A stretch of 37,372 nucleotides of DNA, taken from the NCBI GenBank assembly GCA_016784425.1, contig JADHUQ010000003.1:1-37372 (forward strand), given 5' to 3'. Position 1 is the stretch's first letter. Each line of letters opens with the position of its first letter. The notes under the pieces were generated by a model. That model was given only the letters and a program-made list of their open reading frames with translations, was not told the DNA's origin and ran no database searches. Shown here one piece after another: positions 16,598 to 26,900 of this stretch. Both the position numbers and the translations under genes were made by a program. The DNA comes from Candidatus Delongbacteria bacterium (GTDB lineage Bacteria > CAIWAD01 > BS150m-G50).

Positions 16598-17353
16598 CTA
16601 AACCTCCTCCGGCGACTTCAGAATACCCAGCTTGTAGTGTTGCAGCGTATTGTCCCGAATATGCTCGAGAGACTGTTGTGGGGTCAACCCCCAGTTGGTC
16701 GGACAGGTTGAAAGAATCTCGACCAGCGAGAAACAACGGTTGTCTACCTGGTTCTGGAAAGCACGCCTGATCAGTTTTTTGGTCTGGATCTGGTGCAGCC
16801 CATCATGGACGGAACAACGTACGATGAAACCGGGGGTGGCCTGCGTAGCCAGTGCTTCCGATACGGCAACCGGGAAACCGGTCTGGCTGACATCGCGTCC
16901 GTCGGGTGAGGTGGTGGTGACCTGTTCCGGCAGGGTCGTTGGTGCCATCTGGCCACCAGTCATTCCATAAATACCGTTGTTTATAAAAATAACGGTTATC
17001 TTTTCGCCACGGTTGGCAGCATGAAATATCTCGTTGAAACCGATCGAGGCCAGATCGCCATCACCCTGGTAGGTATAGAGGATCAGATCGGGTCGGGCCC
17101 GTTTGGCTCCTGTTGCCAGGGCGGGTGCACGACCGTGTGGAGCTTCCATGAAATCGTTGTTGAGATAGTTGTAAATCAGCACGGCGCATCCCACCGGTGC
17201 GACACCGACAGTACGTTCCCTGATATTCAGTTCTTCAAGCACTTCCGCCACCATCCGGTGGACCACTCCATGGGTACAACCGGGACAATAGTGAGTCGGA
17301 ACATCCTTCATCGCCGTGGAGATCTTGAAAGCCAGCTCCATGGGGGACCTCAT
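16598..17353 (-). CDS. 2-oxoacid:ferredoxin oxidoreductase beta subunit (TPP-binding)
   Basis: The 251-residue product binds thiamine diphosphate and a [4Fe-4S] cluster. The cluster ligands are CPGC (C23, C26), C56 in VGCAVL and C217 in TCPTNWG. The TPP motif runs from GDGD (97-100) to FINNGIYGMTGGQMAPTT (123-140). This version of the sequence (APHGRAPALATGAKRARP, YQGDGDLASIG, CPTNWGLTP) is the one found in Kor/Vor enzymes rather than pyruvate enzymes. The first ATG (17353) overlaps the alpha stop as ATGA; a second ATG at 17341 has a better-placed GAGG, so the protein may begin four residues later. Its substrate is probably a branched-chain 2-oxoacid or 2-oxoglutarate; the sequence alone does not decide. 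Confidence 0.94.
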   Translation of the reverse strand: MRSPMELAFKISTAMKDVPTHYCPGCTHGVVHRMVAEVLEELNIRERTVGVAPVGCAVLIYNYLNNDFMEAPHGRAPALATGAKRARPDLILYTYQGDGDLASIGFNEIFHAANRGEKITVIFINNGIYGMTGGQMAPTTLPEQVTTTSPDGRDVSQTGFPVAVSEALATQATPGFIVRCSVHDGLHQIQTKKLIRRAFQNQVDNRCFSLVEILSTCPTNWGLTPQQSLEHIRDNTLQHYKLGILKSPEEV

Positions 17354-18402
17354 TTGATAAGTTTCAACAACTGCTGCCTGATCTCGGCCGGGGTTGGAAC
17401 GATACCACCGGTGCGTCCGTAAAATTGCACCGCCCGTCGTCCTCTTACAGCCAGCCGGACATCTTCCACCATTTGCCCGGTGCTCATCTCGATTGCTATC
17501 ACTTTGCGTGCCCTGGCAGCAGCTTTGTAGATAGCAGAACTGGGGAAAGGAAAGAGGGTGATCGGTCTGACAATACCCACCCGGTGGCCTTCCTGGTTCA
17601 GTTCATCGATGGCAGTTTTACAGATACGGGCCATCATCCCATAGGAGACGACCAGGACATCCATCTTATCTGTGACGGCATATTCTTCAAAGCGGATTTC
17701 GTGCTGCTCCATCAACCGGTACTTGGCGAGCAGTTCCAGATTATTGTTTTCCAGCTGCTGCGGATCGAGAAAAAGCGATTTCACAATGGTGGGTGGGCGA
17801 TCTTTAGCGCCGGTGTTGGCGTAACTGCGATCGATACCTTCAGGCGTATTATACTCACGAAATTCTACCGGTTCCATCATCTGCCCTATCATTCCATCCC
17901 CGATAATCATCACCGGATTGCGATATTTATCAGCCAGATCGAAGGCATCCATTACCAGGTCGGCAGCTTCCTGTACACCGGCCGGGGCCAGTACCAGCAG
18001 ACGGAAATCTCCATGACCACCCGCCTTGGTCGCCATGAAATAATCTGACTGGGCTGGCAGGATGCCGCCCAGGCCCGGTCCCCCCCGCACAATGTTGATC
18101 AACACTGCAGGTAACTGGGAACCGGCGAGGTAGGAAATTGCCTCTGACATCAGTGCAACGCCGGGACTGGAGGAGGAGGTGAAAACCCGCTCACCCACCG
18201 CAGCGGCGCCGTAAACCATATTAACAGCACCCAATTCGCTCTCAGCCTGGACAAAATGGCCACCCACTTCCGGGAGTCTTCTCACCATATATTCTGCTAT
18301 TTCTGTTTGCGGGGTTATTGGATAAGCAAAATAATTACGACAATTTGCACGTATAGCAGCTTCTCCAAGTGCCTCATTTCCTTTCATCAGTACTTTTGTC
18401 AT
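17350..18402 (-). CDS. vorB: 2-oxoacid:ferredoxin oxidoreductase alpha subunit, VorB type
   Basis: The alpha subunit holds the pyrimidine-binding half of the thiamine site. The 350-residue product has KGNEALGEAAIRANCRNYFAYPITPQTE at the N-terminus, the Glu-containing QAESELGAVNMVYGAA, SSSPGVALMSEAISYLAG and RGGPGLGGILPAQSDYF. These closely resemble proteins annotated as 3-methyl-2-oxobutanoate dehydrogenase subunit VorB. The family oxidises 2-oxoisovalerate and related acids to the acyl-CoA with ferredoxin, or runs in reverse to carboxylate acyl-CoA. The ATG at 18402 follows GAGGAACAAAAT. A 109-bp gap with a stable hairpin separates it from the ferredoxin-subunit gene upstream. Confidence 0.93.
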   Translation of the reverse strand: MTKVLMKGNEALGEAAIRANCRNYFAYPITPQTEIAEYMVRRLPEVGGHFVQAESELGAVNMVYGAAAVGERVFTSSSSPGVALMSEAISYLAGSQLPAVLINIVRGGPGLGGILPAQSDYFMATKAGGHGDFRLLVLAPAGVQEAADLVMDAFDLADKYRNPVMIIGDGMIGQMMEPVEFREYNTPEGIDRSYANTGAKDRPPTIVKSLFLDPQQLENNNLELLAKYRLMEQHEIRFEEYAVTDKMDVLVVSYGMMARICKTAIDELNQEGHRVGIVRPITLFPFPSSAIYKAAARARKVIAIEMSTGQMVEDVRLAVRGRRAVQFYGRTGGIVPTPAEIRQQLLKLIK

Positions 18403-18471
18403 ATTTTGTTCCTCAAAGGAGCTGTTGGCTTCCTGTCACCTGTATCAGAATAGGGAGCTGGCTCTTTCCAA

Positions 18472-18490
18472 CCGGAAATCCTGTTTCCGG
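18472..18490 (-). other. perfect intercistronic hairpin between the ferredoxin subunit and vorB
   Basis: CCGGAAA (18472-18478) and TTTCCGG (18484-18490) form a perfect 7-bp stem with a 5-nt loop inside the 109-bp gap. No U tract follows on the minus strand, so it is more likely an mRNA-processing or stabilising hairpin that sets subunit ratios than a terminator. Function is inferred. Confidence 0.45.
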
Positions 18491-18511
18491 CGGGCAGCCG
18501 GGAAACTCGAA

Positions 18512-18745
18512 TCAGTAGTCGTAATAATGCACCATAACCCCGTTGAGCCCGATCTGAATCACCTGGTCCGGGCAGGTTACTGCACACAAACGGCAGCCGA
18601 TACACCGGGGTTGGTCTGCTACTTCAGCAAAGAAGTAACCCTTTTCATTTATGTTTTCAGAAATAGCGAGCACATGCTGGGGACAGGCGTAGATACAAAG
18701 CTCACAACCTTTGCATCGTTCCTGCCTGATCAGAACTCTGGGCAT
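18512..18745 (-). CDS. 2-oxoacid:ferredoxin oxidoreductase delta subunit (2[4Fe-4S] ferredoxin)
   Basis: The 77-residue product has two CxxCxxCxxxC clusters, C11-C14-C17-C21 and C48-C51-C54-C58, and the typical spacing of the small ferredoxin subunit of heterotetrameric 2-oxoacid oxidoreductases. It carries electrons from the thiamine site to external carriers. A conserved first-cluster sequence of the Vor/Kor delta type (CKGCELCIYACPQ) supports this over a free ferredoxin. The ATG at 18745 follows AAGAGG. It is encoded second in the operon, between the P-loop ATPase and the alpha subunit. Confidence 0.92.
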   Translation of the reverse strand: MPRVLIRQERCKGCELCIYACPQHVLAISENINEKGYFFAEVADQPRCIGCRLCAVTCPDQVIQIGLNGVMVHYYDY

Positions 18746-18794
18746 AAGGACCTCTTCTTAAACAGAGCACCCTCCTGCAACCACAGGTGGGCAA

Positions 18795-19547
18795 TCAGAT
18801 CTGGATACGACCCCGCGCTTTACCATACTGTACATTTGGCTCCTGCCAGGGGGGACGCATAAGACGATGGATTTGCAGCAGTGGCACGTCGTAGTCGGTT
18901 GGGGAGATCTCGGCGGCAACCTGCCGCTCGACAGTCATAAATAGAAAGGGAAGTCCTGACTTTGCAGCCAGTTGACTGGTAATCTCGTACCCCCCGGCGA
19001 GCACTGAAGCATCGGTTTCATCCATCAGATGTGCGTTTGCCGCCAGGGCTGTTATCCTCATCCCGGCAGCCTGCTCGATTTCTTTCATAACGCGTGACGC
19101 ACCCTGCACTGTGCTGGTAAAGGGGCGGAGAACATTGAGAATAAAGATGAACTCCGTCTCCTCCGTATTGATGGCACCCTGCAGGGAACGTAATACACGT
19201 GCACCGACATCGTCACCCCCGACATCTACCACCACATGACGCTGGGGATCACTGAGATGACCGCGCACTTCCGGCAGGATAATCGGCAGTTCCGCAAAAA
19301 ACTGCTCACCACGGGGAACGACCACTTCCACGCCGGCCGCTTCCAGAAATTCGACAGCTTCCCGGGAGCGAAAATAGGGATTGACGATATCCAGATCAAT
19401 TATTGATTGGGATTCGTGGAACTGTTTGAGGTAAACAGCAAGATTAACAGCAACTTCGGTTTTACCACTGCCATAGGCGCCGGTGATAATCAGCGCTCGT
19501 CTGGATAGATTTTTGATGATCGCATCATCAGGCATGTAACGGTCCAT
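18795..19547 (-). CDS. P-loop ATPase of unknown function, linked to the 2-oxoacid oxidoreductase
   Basis: The 250-residue product has a Walker A motif GAYGSGKTEVAVNLA at about residues 23-37. DLDIVNPYFRSRE (near 53-65) resembles the Asp-containing switch region of SIMIBI-class (MinD/CobQ-like) NTPases, and a Walker B-like VVVDVGGDDVGARVL lies near 105-119. ALAANAHLMDETD may correspond to a base-recognition loop. No iron-sulfur or membrane motif is present. I do not know its role. Heading an operon for an iron-sulfur and thiamine enzyme, it might assist cofactor loading, maturation or assembly, which is speculation. The ATG at 19547 has no strong ribosome binding site; a second ATG follows four codons later. 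Confidence 0.75.
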   Translation of the reverse strand: MDRYMPDDAIIKNLSRRALIITGAYGSGKTEVAVNLAVYLKQFHESQSIIDLDIVNPYFRSREAVEFLEAAGVEVVVPRGEQFFAELPIILPEVRGHLSDPQRHVVVDVGGDDVGARVLRSLQGAINTEETEFIFILNVLRPFTSTVQGASRVMKEIEQAAGMRITALAANAHLMDETDASVLAGGYEITSQLAAKSGLPFLFMTVERQVAAEISPTDYDVPLLQIHRLMRPPWQEPNVQYGKARGRIQI

Positions 19548-20015
19548 CTCTGTAATTGTGCGGCTTTGATTACTACTTTTAAGCTAAGATTCAGCGCAAG
19601 CTAAGATTCAGCGTAAGCTAAGAGCAGTGATGCTTATACTTGTGCATTACAACAGGTCAGTCATGATGTCTGCCGGTTCCAGGGTAATAACATCGAGGTC
19701 GACAGCCCGGATTACAATCAGCTCATGGAACACCTGCCAGCCGGGGTAAAGGATCATTTTAGTAAACTGACGCACCGGGCTAAGCTGGCGGATGCGTTGC
19801 TATTACTGATGTAACTGAGTAGTAAATGTAGATTTAAGGAGGAAATACTCCAAGGAAAAAGTACTTTCTCCCCCTGTCTCCCCCCCGCAAAGAGGGTTTT
19901 TCGACCAACGGTTTGTGGTTTACAGGAGCTGAAAGTTTCAACAGTCCGCATGGACAGCTGGGGAAGAGGAAGTAATACTCTTCACAACTCAACACTCTAC
20001 CGCTTTTACACCTGA
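19548..20015. other. intergenic region upstream of the oxidoreductase operon and downstream of prmA
   Basis: This 468-bp spacer must contain the promoter of the nine-gene operon. It holds the 17-bp tandem repeat at 19581-19623 and a possible weak -35/-10 pair on the minus strand ending in TATAAG (19638-19633). Near the prmA side a palindromic 7-bp stem lies around 19852-19869 with U-rich arms. A plus-strand frame at 19617-19814 is open for 65 codons but has no usable start near its beginning. No gene is called. Confidence 0.5.
19581..19623 (-). repeat. 17-bp direct repeat, two and a half copies, upstream of the oxidoreductase operon
   Basis: On the plus strand the unit AAGCTAAGATTCAGCGY occurs at 19581-19597 and 19598-19614, followed by AAGCTAAGA at 19615-19623. 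Copies differ only in the last base. The block ends 34 bases before the first start codon of the nine-gene operon, so it may be an operator or leader element; a slippage-derived duplication is the simple alternative. Confidence 0.85.
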
Positions 20016-20876
20016 CTAATCCTCAATGACCCGTCCGTATCTGACTGCCAGCCACTCACCTTCCCTGTTGGAAGCCGTTTCACGGAGTGGAAACCGGGCG
20101 GCGAGTTGCTGCAACTGGAGACGGTCTGAAACGAGGGGACCACTGATCAGAAGTTCTCCACCAGGTTCAGTCAACCGGACCAGTTCGCTGAAGAGCTGCT
20201 CGATCAGGGGGAACAGCATGTTTGACAATACCATCTGAAAACGATAGTGCTGTTCAAGCTGGCCTGGTTGAAGGAGCCGGAAAAAGGTTTCATGAGCAAC
20301 CTGGTTGAGGAGGGCGTTCTCGCGGGCGTTGTCGATGGCAACTTCGTCAATGTCAATACCGAGGGCAAAGGGAGCGCCCCGTTTGATAGCCGCCAGCGAA
20401 AGGATGCCACTCCCGCAACCGACATCAAGCACATTGAGTCCGGTCAGATCGGCGGTATCCAGCCAGGATAACAGCAGACGGGTGGTCGGATGGGTTCCGG
20501 TACCAAAAGCCATACGGGGATGGATCGTCAGCGGTGTCACACCCGGCTGTGGTTCCGGTTTATTCCAGGGGGGATGAACAATGAAATTGCCGACGCGGGT
20601 AGGTTGCCAGCTTTCCTGCCAGCTGGTGTTCCAGTTGACTTCCGGAAGTCCCTCCCTGTGCAGTGAATAGTCAGTCCTGGTATTGTTGAGTCTGTCATAT
20701 TCTGCGTTATAGTTTGTTAGTATCTTTTCGTAAAGACTGCATTCCATCTCTGATTTAAAATATACCTTAAGTCCTCCGATAGTTTCTTCGATTCCCGTTG
20801 CCCCGTTTTCGAAAGCGAGGTTGGCGATATTGTCACGGGTGTCCTCACCTGTTTCTATGCTGAGGCAGAAGTACAT
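20016..20876 (-). CDS. prmA: ribosomal protein L11 methyltransferase
   Basis: PrmA is an S-adenosylmethionine-dependent methyltransferase that trimethylates ribosomal protein L11. The product has the N-terminal substrate-recognition domain (about 1-95, ENGATGIEE near the start). The catalytic domain contains HPRMAFGTGTHPTTRLLLSWL and motif I VLDVGCGSGILSLAAIKRGA, then GIDIDEVAIDNARENALLNQ and VLSNMLFPLI. The last is a variant of the usual DxxxANIL, with Ser-Asn-Met-Leu. I chose the ATG at 20876, giving 286 residues and an N-terminus of normal family length, because a GGAG lies eight bases upstream. An ATG at 20942 would add 22 residues. Confidence 0.9.
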   Translation of the reverse strand: MYFCLSIETGEDTRDNIANLAFENGATGIEETIGGLKVYFKSEMECSLYEKILTNYNAEYDRLNNTRTDYSLHREGLPEVNWNTSWQESWQPTRVGNFIVHPPWNKPEPQPGVTPLTIHPRMAFGTGTHPTTRLLLSWLDTADLTGLNVLDVGCGSGILSLAAIKRGAPFALGIDIDEVAIDNARENALLNQVAHETFFRLLQPGQLEQHYRFQMVLSNMLFPLIEQLFSELVRLTEPGGELLISGPLVSDRLQLQQLAARFPLRETASNREGEWLAVRYGRVIED

Positions 20877-20968
20877 CGAGGCGACTCCGTTGAGAAACCC
20901 AGGTAGAATAGAGCATTCCGGGATGGCCAGGGGTGCAGTCATCGCCAAAGTCGCCTGCAGACAAGGGA

Positions 20969-23900
20969 TTACCGGCCAACAATGTTGGTGTTGACATTCA
21001 GACGCAGCTCCTGAAAACTGACTCTTCCGGATGGATCGCGGTTATCAAGACGCTGCCCGAACTCATACTGGATACCACCGGTAACATTGGGGGTGAAACT
21101 GTAGCGCGTTTCCAGTCTGACCGTCCAGTTTCGATTGAAATTCTCACTCGACCATTCATCCACGCCGTTGAAGGAGCTGCGGTTTGAAGTATTGGAGCGG
21201 GTGTAGGTCATCGTGAAATTGACATCATTGCGCAGTGAACCTGTTTTCATAAACCAGAGTTTGAATGGCAGTTTTGTCCCTCTACCGAGTCGGTAGGTGG
21301 TCGCGATGCTCAGATCTCTCGTATTGCTGTACTCGGCATCACGCATTTCACCAGGTTCTGAGATACCGAATGACATACGCTGATTGTAGGAGGCAGTTGT
21401 CGAGAAGCGACCGATCCAGGTGATGTTGAGTCCAACCAGGGGATTGAAGTTACGTTCGTATTCGAGTCGATTCAGACCAAGATAATCACCGAAGTCCCGG
21501 AAGGTTCTCCGGACCATGCCGGAGTAGTGATGCGACAGGTTGATCGACTGGCAGATATTCGAAACCCAGGGAAGGGATTCGAGATGGTTCCAGCGCAGTT
21601 GATAATCAGGGATTCTCACCAGTGGAATCTCATTATCAGTACCGACATTTTCTTTTAACAAATATAGCGGCAAACCGGTCCAGCTCTCCTGTCGGCTCTC
21701 GGTTTCTCCCCAACCACGCTGGATATCGATGTCGTATTGAAAATCGAGGTCGATATCACGAGTCACTTTCATCTGGGTGGTGACTCCGTAACCGCGGGTG
21801 ATGGAGGAGGTAGGATTAAAAATATACCCAGACTCAGAATTGAGCTGTTCTCTACCGGAGCCTGGATTTGATTCCAGTCCTAATTGATACGCCAGAGAAG
21901 CGTGTCGGCTGCCTGATCCGATCCCTTTGTCGTAGATGTCGTAACCGGGATCAGATTGGGTTCTGGTCAAGGTGGAGGTCAACCGGATATCCCCCAGTTT
22001 GCTGAGTACTGAATAGGTGCCCTGACGCGCGCTCCGGAAAGCACTGTCCAGTCGTTCACCCAGCGGGACCCCGGGTGTTTCAATCACCTCGGCCACAGAG
22101 GCTGAATCTGCTGCCTCCCCTTCACTACCCCTTGAACCACCACCCGCCTGGGAGCGCTCGTCCTGCGCCGGTGGCCGATTGTTGCGTCGGCTGCTGCCGG
22201 AACGGCCAGCTTTCGGCACCTGCAGCAACCAGGCGAAGATATCCTGTGGCTTCAGGGTACCATTGCCGGTAAGTGTGTTCTGGCTTCCCAGATCAACACC
22301 TTTTCGTGGATCGGCCAGGGTGCGATTCCAGGAATACTGCGTACTGTAATTGAAATCGGGGCGCAACCAGTTCAGGAACGAGGGTTGAAACTTCAGATTG
22401 GCGCTCTGCTGAATACTGCGGTCCTGAGCGAAGAGGTCGGTGGCTGCATCCTCATAGTGGTAGGTGGTGCTGTCCGTTGTATCGTACAGGTCACGCAGCC
22501 TGAAATAGAGATCGGACTGATAAGAACGATTGTAGGATAATGAGAATGACCGGAATGGTGACAGGGAATATTCAAAACGCCTGGACATGGTATAGGTGTG
22601 GTTTTCACTGGTGGTATTGTTGCGGTTATATCTCATATTCTCCGTCCAGGAGGTACTGGCACTGACACCTAGACGGGTCGGGAAATAACGGAAATTGATG
22701 TTCCGTAAACCACCCAGTAGCGGCATGCCCTCCGTCCAATTGAAAAGCGGCAACTCGTGCCTCCAGTTCGGTGAATTGCTGTAGGAGGTGCTGATCTGCT
22801 CACTGCGGGTGGTATCGGCGGCAATCTGATCGTTGCTGACATAGGTCTGTGAGACATCATATGATACAGACAGCTTATCGAGAGTATGGCTCAGCCAGGG
22901 ATTCTCCGATCCGGTCTTGCTGAAACTGATACTGCCATTGAGGGTGTGACGCCGATTGAGTATCTCTTCAGGTGGGTTATCCGGAACCAGCCGATCATCA
23001 CCGGGGAAGTACTTGGGGGAAGAAACCGATCTGTTACTGCTGAGGGACAGCGGGATGTTGGTACGCCAGGGTCGGGGCAGGAATTTATCAAGGTGGATCG
23101 TGCTGTTGGCCACCTCTGAGGTAGTGTTGTCGCCGGTTCCCATCCTCTGTTCGATAGTATGGAACTCAGAGTCCCGTTTTTCCAGCCGCCCGTAAAGGGT
23201 CATGAAATCGGATAGCCGCAGATTAACCGCCACCCGCTGGGCCTGTCCCACTTCCCGCTTTACATCGGATACCCGCAACTCATTGAAATAGACTGCTTCA
23301 CTGTTAGCCACAGCGTCATGGTTGGTTACACCGAGATAGAGAAAACTGACATCATTCAGTGATGGATTGCCCTTCACCAGCACATAACCGCCATCCGATA
23401 TCTGCTTCGGTTTTTCCGGATCCGGTTGATCCTTGGAGGAGCGACTGAACTCCTCCAGATCGGTAATCTCCTCGAAGATAATGTCCATGTTGTTCAGCTG
23501 CCAGCCGGCAGTCAGATAGCGGTGATATTCGTAGTAATCCTGTTCGGTGGATGCGAGCCGCAAACGGATCTCCAGGACGGAATCAGGGAAAACCTGCTCC
23601 CGTAATTCACTGCCCCCCCGGATAAACATTTTCAAACGGTTGTAATCGGTCAGCCGGACCCGATCATTGAGAATCTTGTAGATCCAGAAAGTGGAGTCGG
23701 CAGGCAGTTCATCCAATTGCATAACCAGTGACTGCTCCTTCTGGTAAGCACCGGTGATGGCGTCCCGGTGGCCCTGAACACCCGCTGGCGGCTCATAGTC
23801 GCTGTTTTCATGCGTATTGATGACAGCGACATTACCGTAGGCCAGGGTATCACCACTGGCTGTAACCGGGTAGATTTCACGCCATTCATTTCCGACCAGC

Positions 23901-26900
23901 ATAAAACTGGCCAGCTGCAGAGAGGTGGACTGATGGAATCCCTCAAACCAGATGCGAACCCCGCGAATGTTCTGAAACGTGGGATTGTTCCAGGCGATTT
24001 CGTACTCCTTCAACGGGATGCGATACAGGGTCCAGCCATAGGAATTCTGTGAGACCTGGTAACGTGACCAGGGGGAAGCGGGATCGGTGGAAAGGGTGTA
24101 GCTGTAATAGTTTTCGATTGTGTCCAGAACACCGTTGTTGTTACGATCTTCGGTGTCGGGCAGGTAGGTTGCAGCATCGGCACCGTTGTTCTCCAGCCCT
24201 TTGAACCACTGTCCGTTACTCTCATCGCGGTACTGCCAGTCATCACGCGACCACGGCTCCAACGCTTCCTTGCGGTTATTGCCATTGATGTCCCAGAAGT
24301 CATAAAAGGAACCAAACTCCGCCACCATGGCGGTTGAATCACCCGACCAATGGGCCATGGCGGCGGTACCGGGCCAGGGGGGATCCTCACCCGCGCGACC
24401 ATCGATACCGATATCCTCCCCCTCATCCAGCAGACCGTTGCCGACATTTACCAGCGCCGGCTCAATCCGATCCTCGGTATCCAGCTGGCCGTTGGGGATG
24501 ACATCCTCAGAGATCTCACCCAGCTCGATGTGGATCAGTCCACTGCGATCACCTGAAGATCGAACCATCAACTCAATATACTTGGTGTTGCTCTGGTCAG
24601 GATTTGCACCGCGGAAATCATGATAGAAACCGCCCCAGCTACCCCCTTCCGGGATTTCCTGTCCCTGCTCACCGGTTTCATAGAGGAGAGGATAAAAGTC
24701 CATCTGCAATATCTGCAGGTCATCGTTCTGCAGATTTCCGGAATCATACTCCTCCCAGATCTCCTGCTTGGGAACCCGTTGCCGGGGGCTGTAAGCGGTC
24801 GCAATCCCGCGATCTCCGGTCAGAGTGTGGGCGGGGCTGGAAGAGATGAACCAGGCGCCGGATCGCATACCGAGATCCTGTTCCCGCTTTATCGACTCGA
24901 AGTCGTCAAGATAGGCGACGCCGTTGTTGTCACCCGTTGCTGGATTGTTGAGGGGGTTGGGGTTGGGAATAACCCGGGCGATCTCCCCTTCAATACTGAT
25001 CTCAGATTCCTGCTCCGCCTCTACCAGCGGTATGGAATCGATCATCCGGGTGAGAAAGCGGGGATGAAACTCCAGTGCACCGTTGAGGTCCAGCACCAGG
25101 TTGCGCATCGGTTCGTTCCCGATTCTGACCTTGTCCTCCTGGATCTGCTGATTGAGATACAGGACAGTCGCCCCCAGGTAGGATGCCTCATCAAAGTTGT
25201 ACTGCCCGCGGACACCCATGATGGTCTTCTTTTCGATGGAGATCATTTCATGATTCTGGTAGGTGATCTCCAGGCTGGCGCCGGGATTATCAGCTTCACT
25301 GGTCAGGATGGTGACGATACCGGCCACGTAGTCGATCGTATAGTCTTTGTCCCGCTGCAGTTTCTGACCGTTGAGTTTAACCGTCTCAGATCCCTCGATA
25401 ACATTCCAGCCCAGGTCGTATACCTTACTCAGTGTCAGGACGCTGGTCTCCATGTAGAAACGCTGGCTCAGGCGCTGGAAGTCGTTGTGGGTGGTTGGGA
25501 TGTTGTAGATCGTCTCCAGCGTATCAGCCTCGTTAAAATTGGTCTGCAGAGTGCTGTCCGCCACGATGACATAGGCGTCCTGCTGGCCAAACGGTTCCAG
25601 TGAGGGAAAGGAGATTATCCCCGTGTTGGTATCAATCCAGCGAGAATCGATTTTGTTGTCCGGTGACTGCTGACCGGAGGTGTTTTCATTATCGAGATGC
25701 AGAATTTCGATATAGGGAACACCACCCTGGTGATCTGGATCGGAACTGCCGGTAGTGTATCTGCGAATGGCAAAATTCAGGTCGTCGATACTCTTGCCAG
25801 CGGTGGCCACCTGATACTTGTTACGCAGCATCAGATCCCAGTGAGGCGTGGCGGGATCCTGGTGTGAGTCGCGGAGAATATAGACTGCATTATCCCCGTA
25901 GAGAGCAGGTGAGGGGAATTCCACACCCAGTTTGTTCTTGAAGGAAACTGCCAGGATATCGTTGGGTCGGAGATAACTGTTGATGAGGATATACCCGAGA
26001 TCATCATTGCGCTGGTATTCGCTGTCACTCAGGCGGCGCATCGGCTGATTGGTATAGATCGGTGTGTCCTCACCCTCTTCATAGATATCCAGGTTCTCAT
26101 CACCGCTGGCTGAAGAGATGTACATTTCGACAAAGTCAACCCTACTGTTTGCATTCACCAGGTGTTCCCAGCGATCAGTGTAGACAGGATAGGCAATGCG
26201 ATAGGAATGGCTGAGAAAGAAGTAACGATCGGAGATGAACTGCGTGGGGAAAATCTGCGACTTCTGTTCCGATTGTCCACCGGTGAATGTCTGCGACTGG
26301 TTTTCTCCATGCTCGACACTCATGATGGCGGTCATATTGAGTGGACCGAATTGCATGACGGTTTTCAATCCGAACAGCCCGGAATTACGACCGGAGAAGG
26401 TGACAAAATCGGCACCCGGGAGTGAGAGGCTGACATTACCGGCGGAGATCGATTTGATAATCTCATCTTCGGTTCCGGTATAGGTCAAACGCAGTGAGTT
26501 TTGCCAATCGAAAGTATTATCGGTGTCCTGATCAATGTTGATATCAACTTTCTGGCCAATTTTCCCGACAATGGTGAACCGCTGCTGCATGTCCATATTG
26601 AAATTAGTGTTGTTCGCCTGGTTGGTATAGGAATCCTGTCGCTCCCGTTTTTCCTTACGAAAGCCACCGTTGATATTGATATTCCCGGTTGCATCCAGAC
26701 CGATGCGACCGTCCCCGAAAAACTTGCGGAAGGTCTTGTTACGGACTTTAAAGGGGATGTCGATCTTCAGGGCGCCACCGGCACGTTGCTGGACCTGGTT
26801 CTTGGTACGCAGCATCTCATGACGCAACTGCTGAACCGCATGATGCAGCAGCATCCGTTCATAGTAAGCTTCAGTAGTGAGAAAAATGACATACTGGAAG

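Noticed and set aside
19617..19814. Plus-strand frame of 65 codons with protein-like composition (ending ...AKLADALLLLM) in the spacer upstream of the oxidoreductase operon
   Set aside because: No ATG, GTG or TTG near its beginning, no ribosome binding site, and an open run of this length can occur by chance; it could be a gene remnant but nothing supports that.
24620..25603. Plus-strand open frame of 327 codons inside sprA
   Set aside because: It is fully antisense to a well-supported coding region and shows no recognisable domain.
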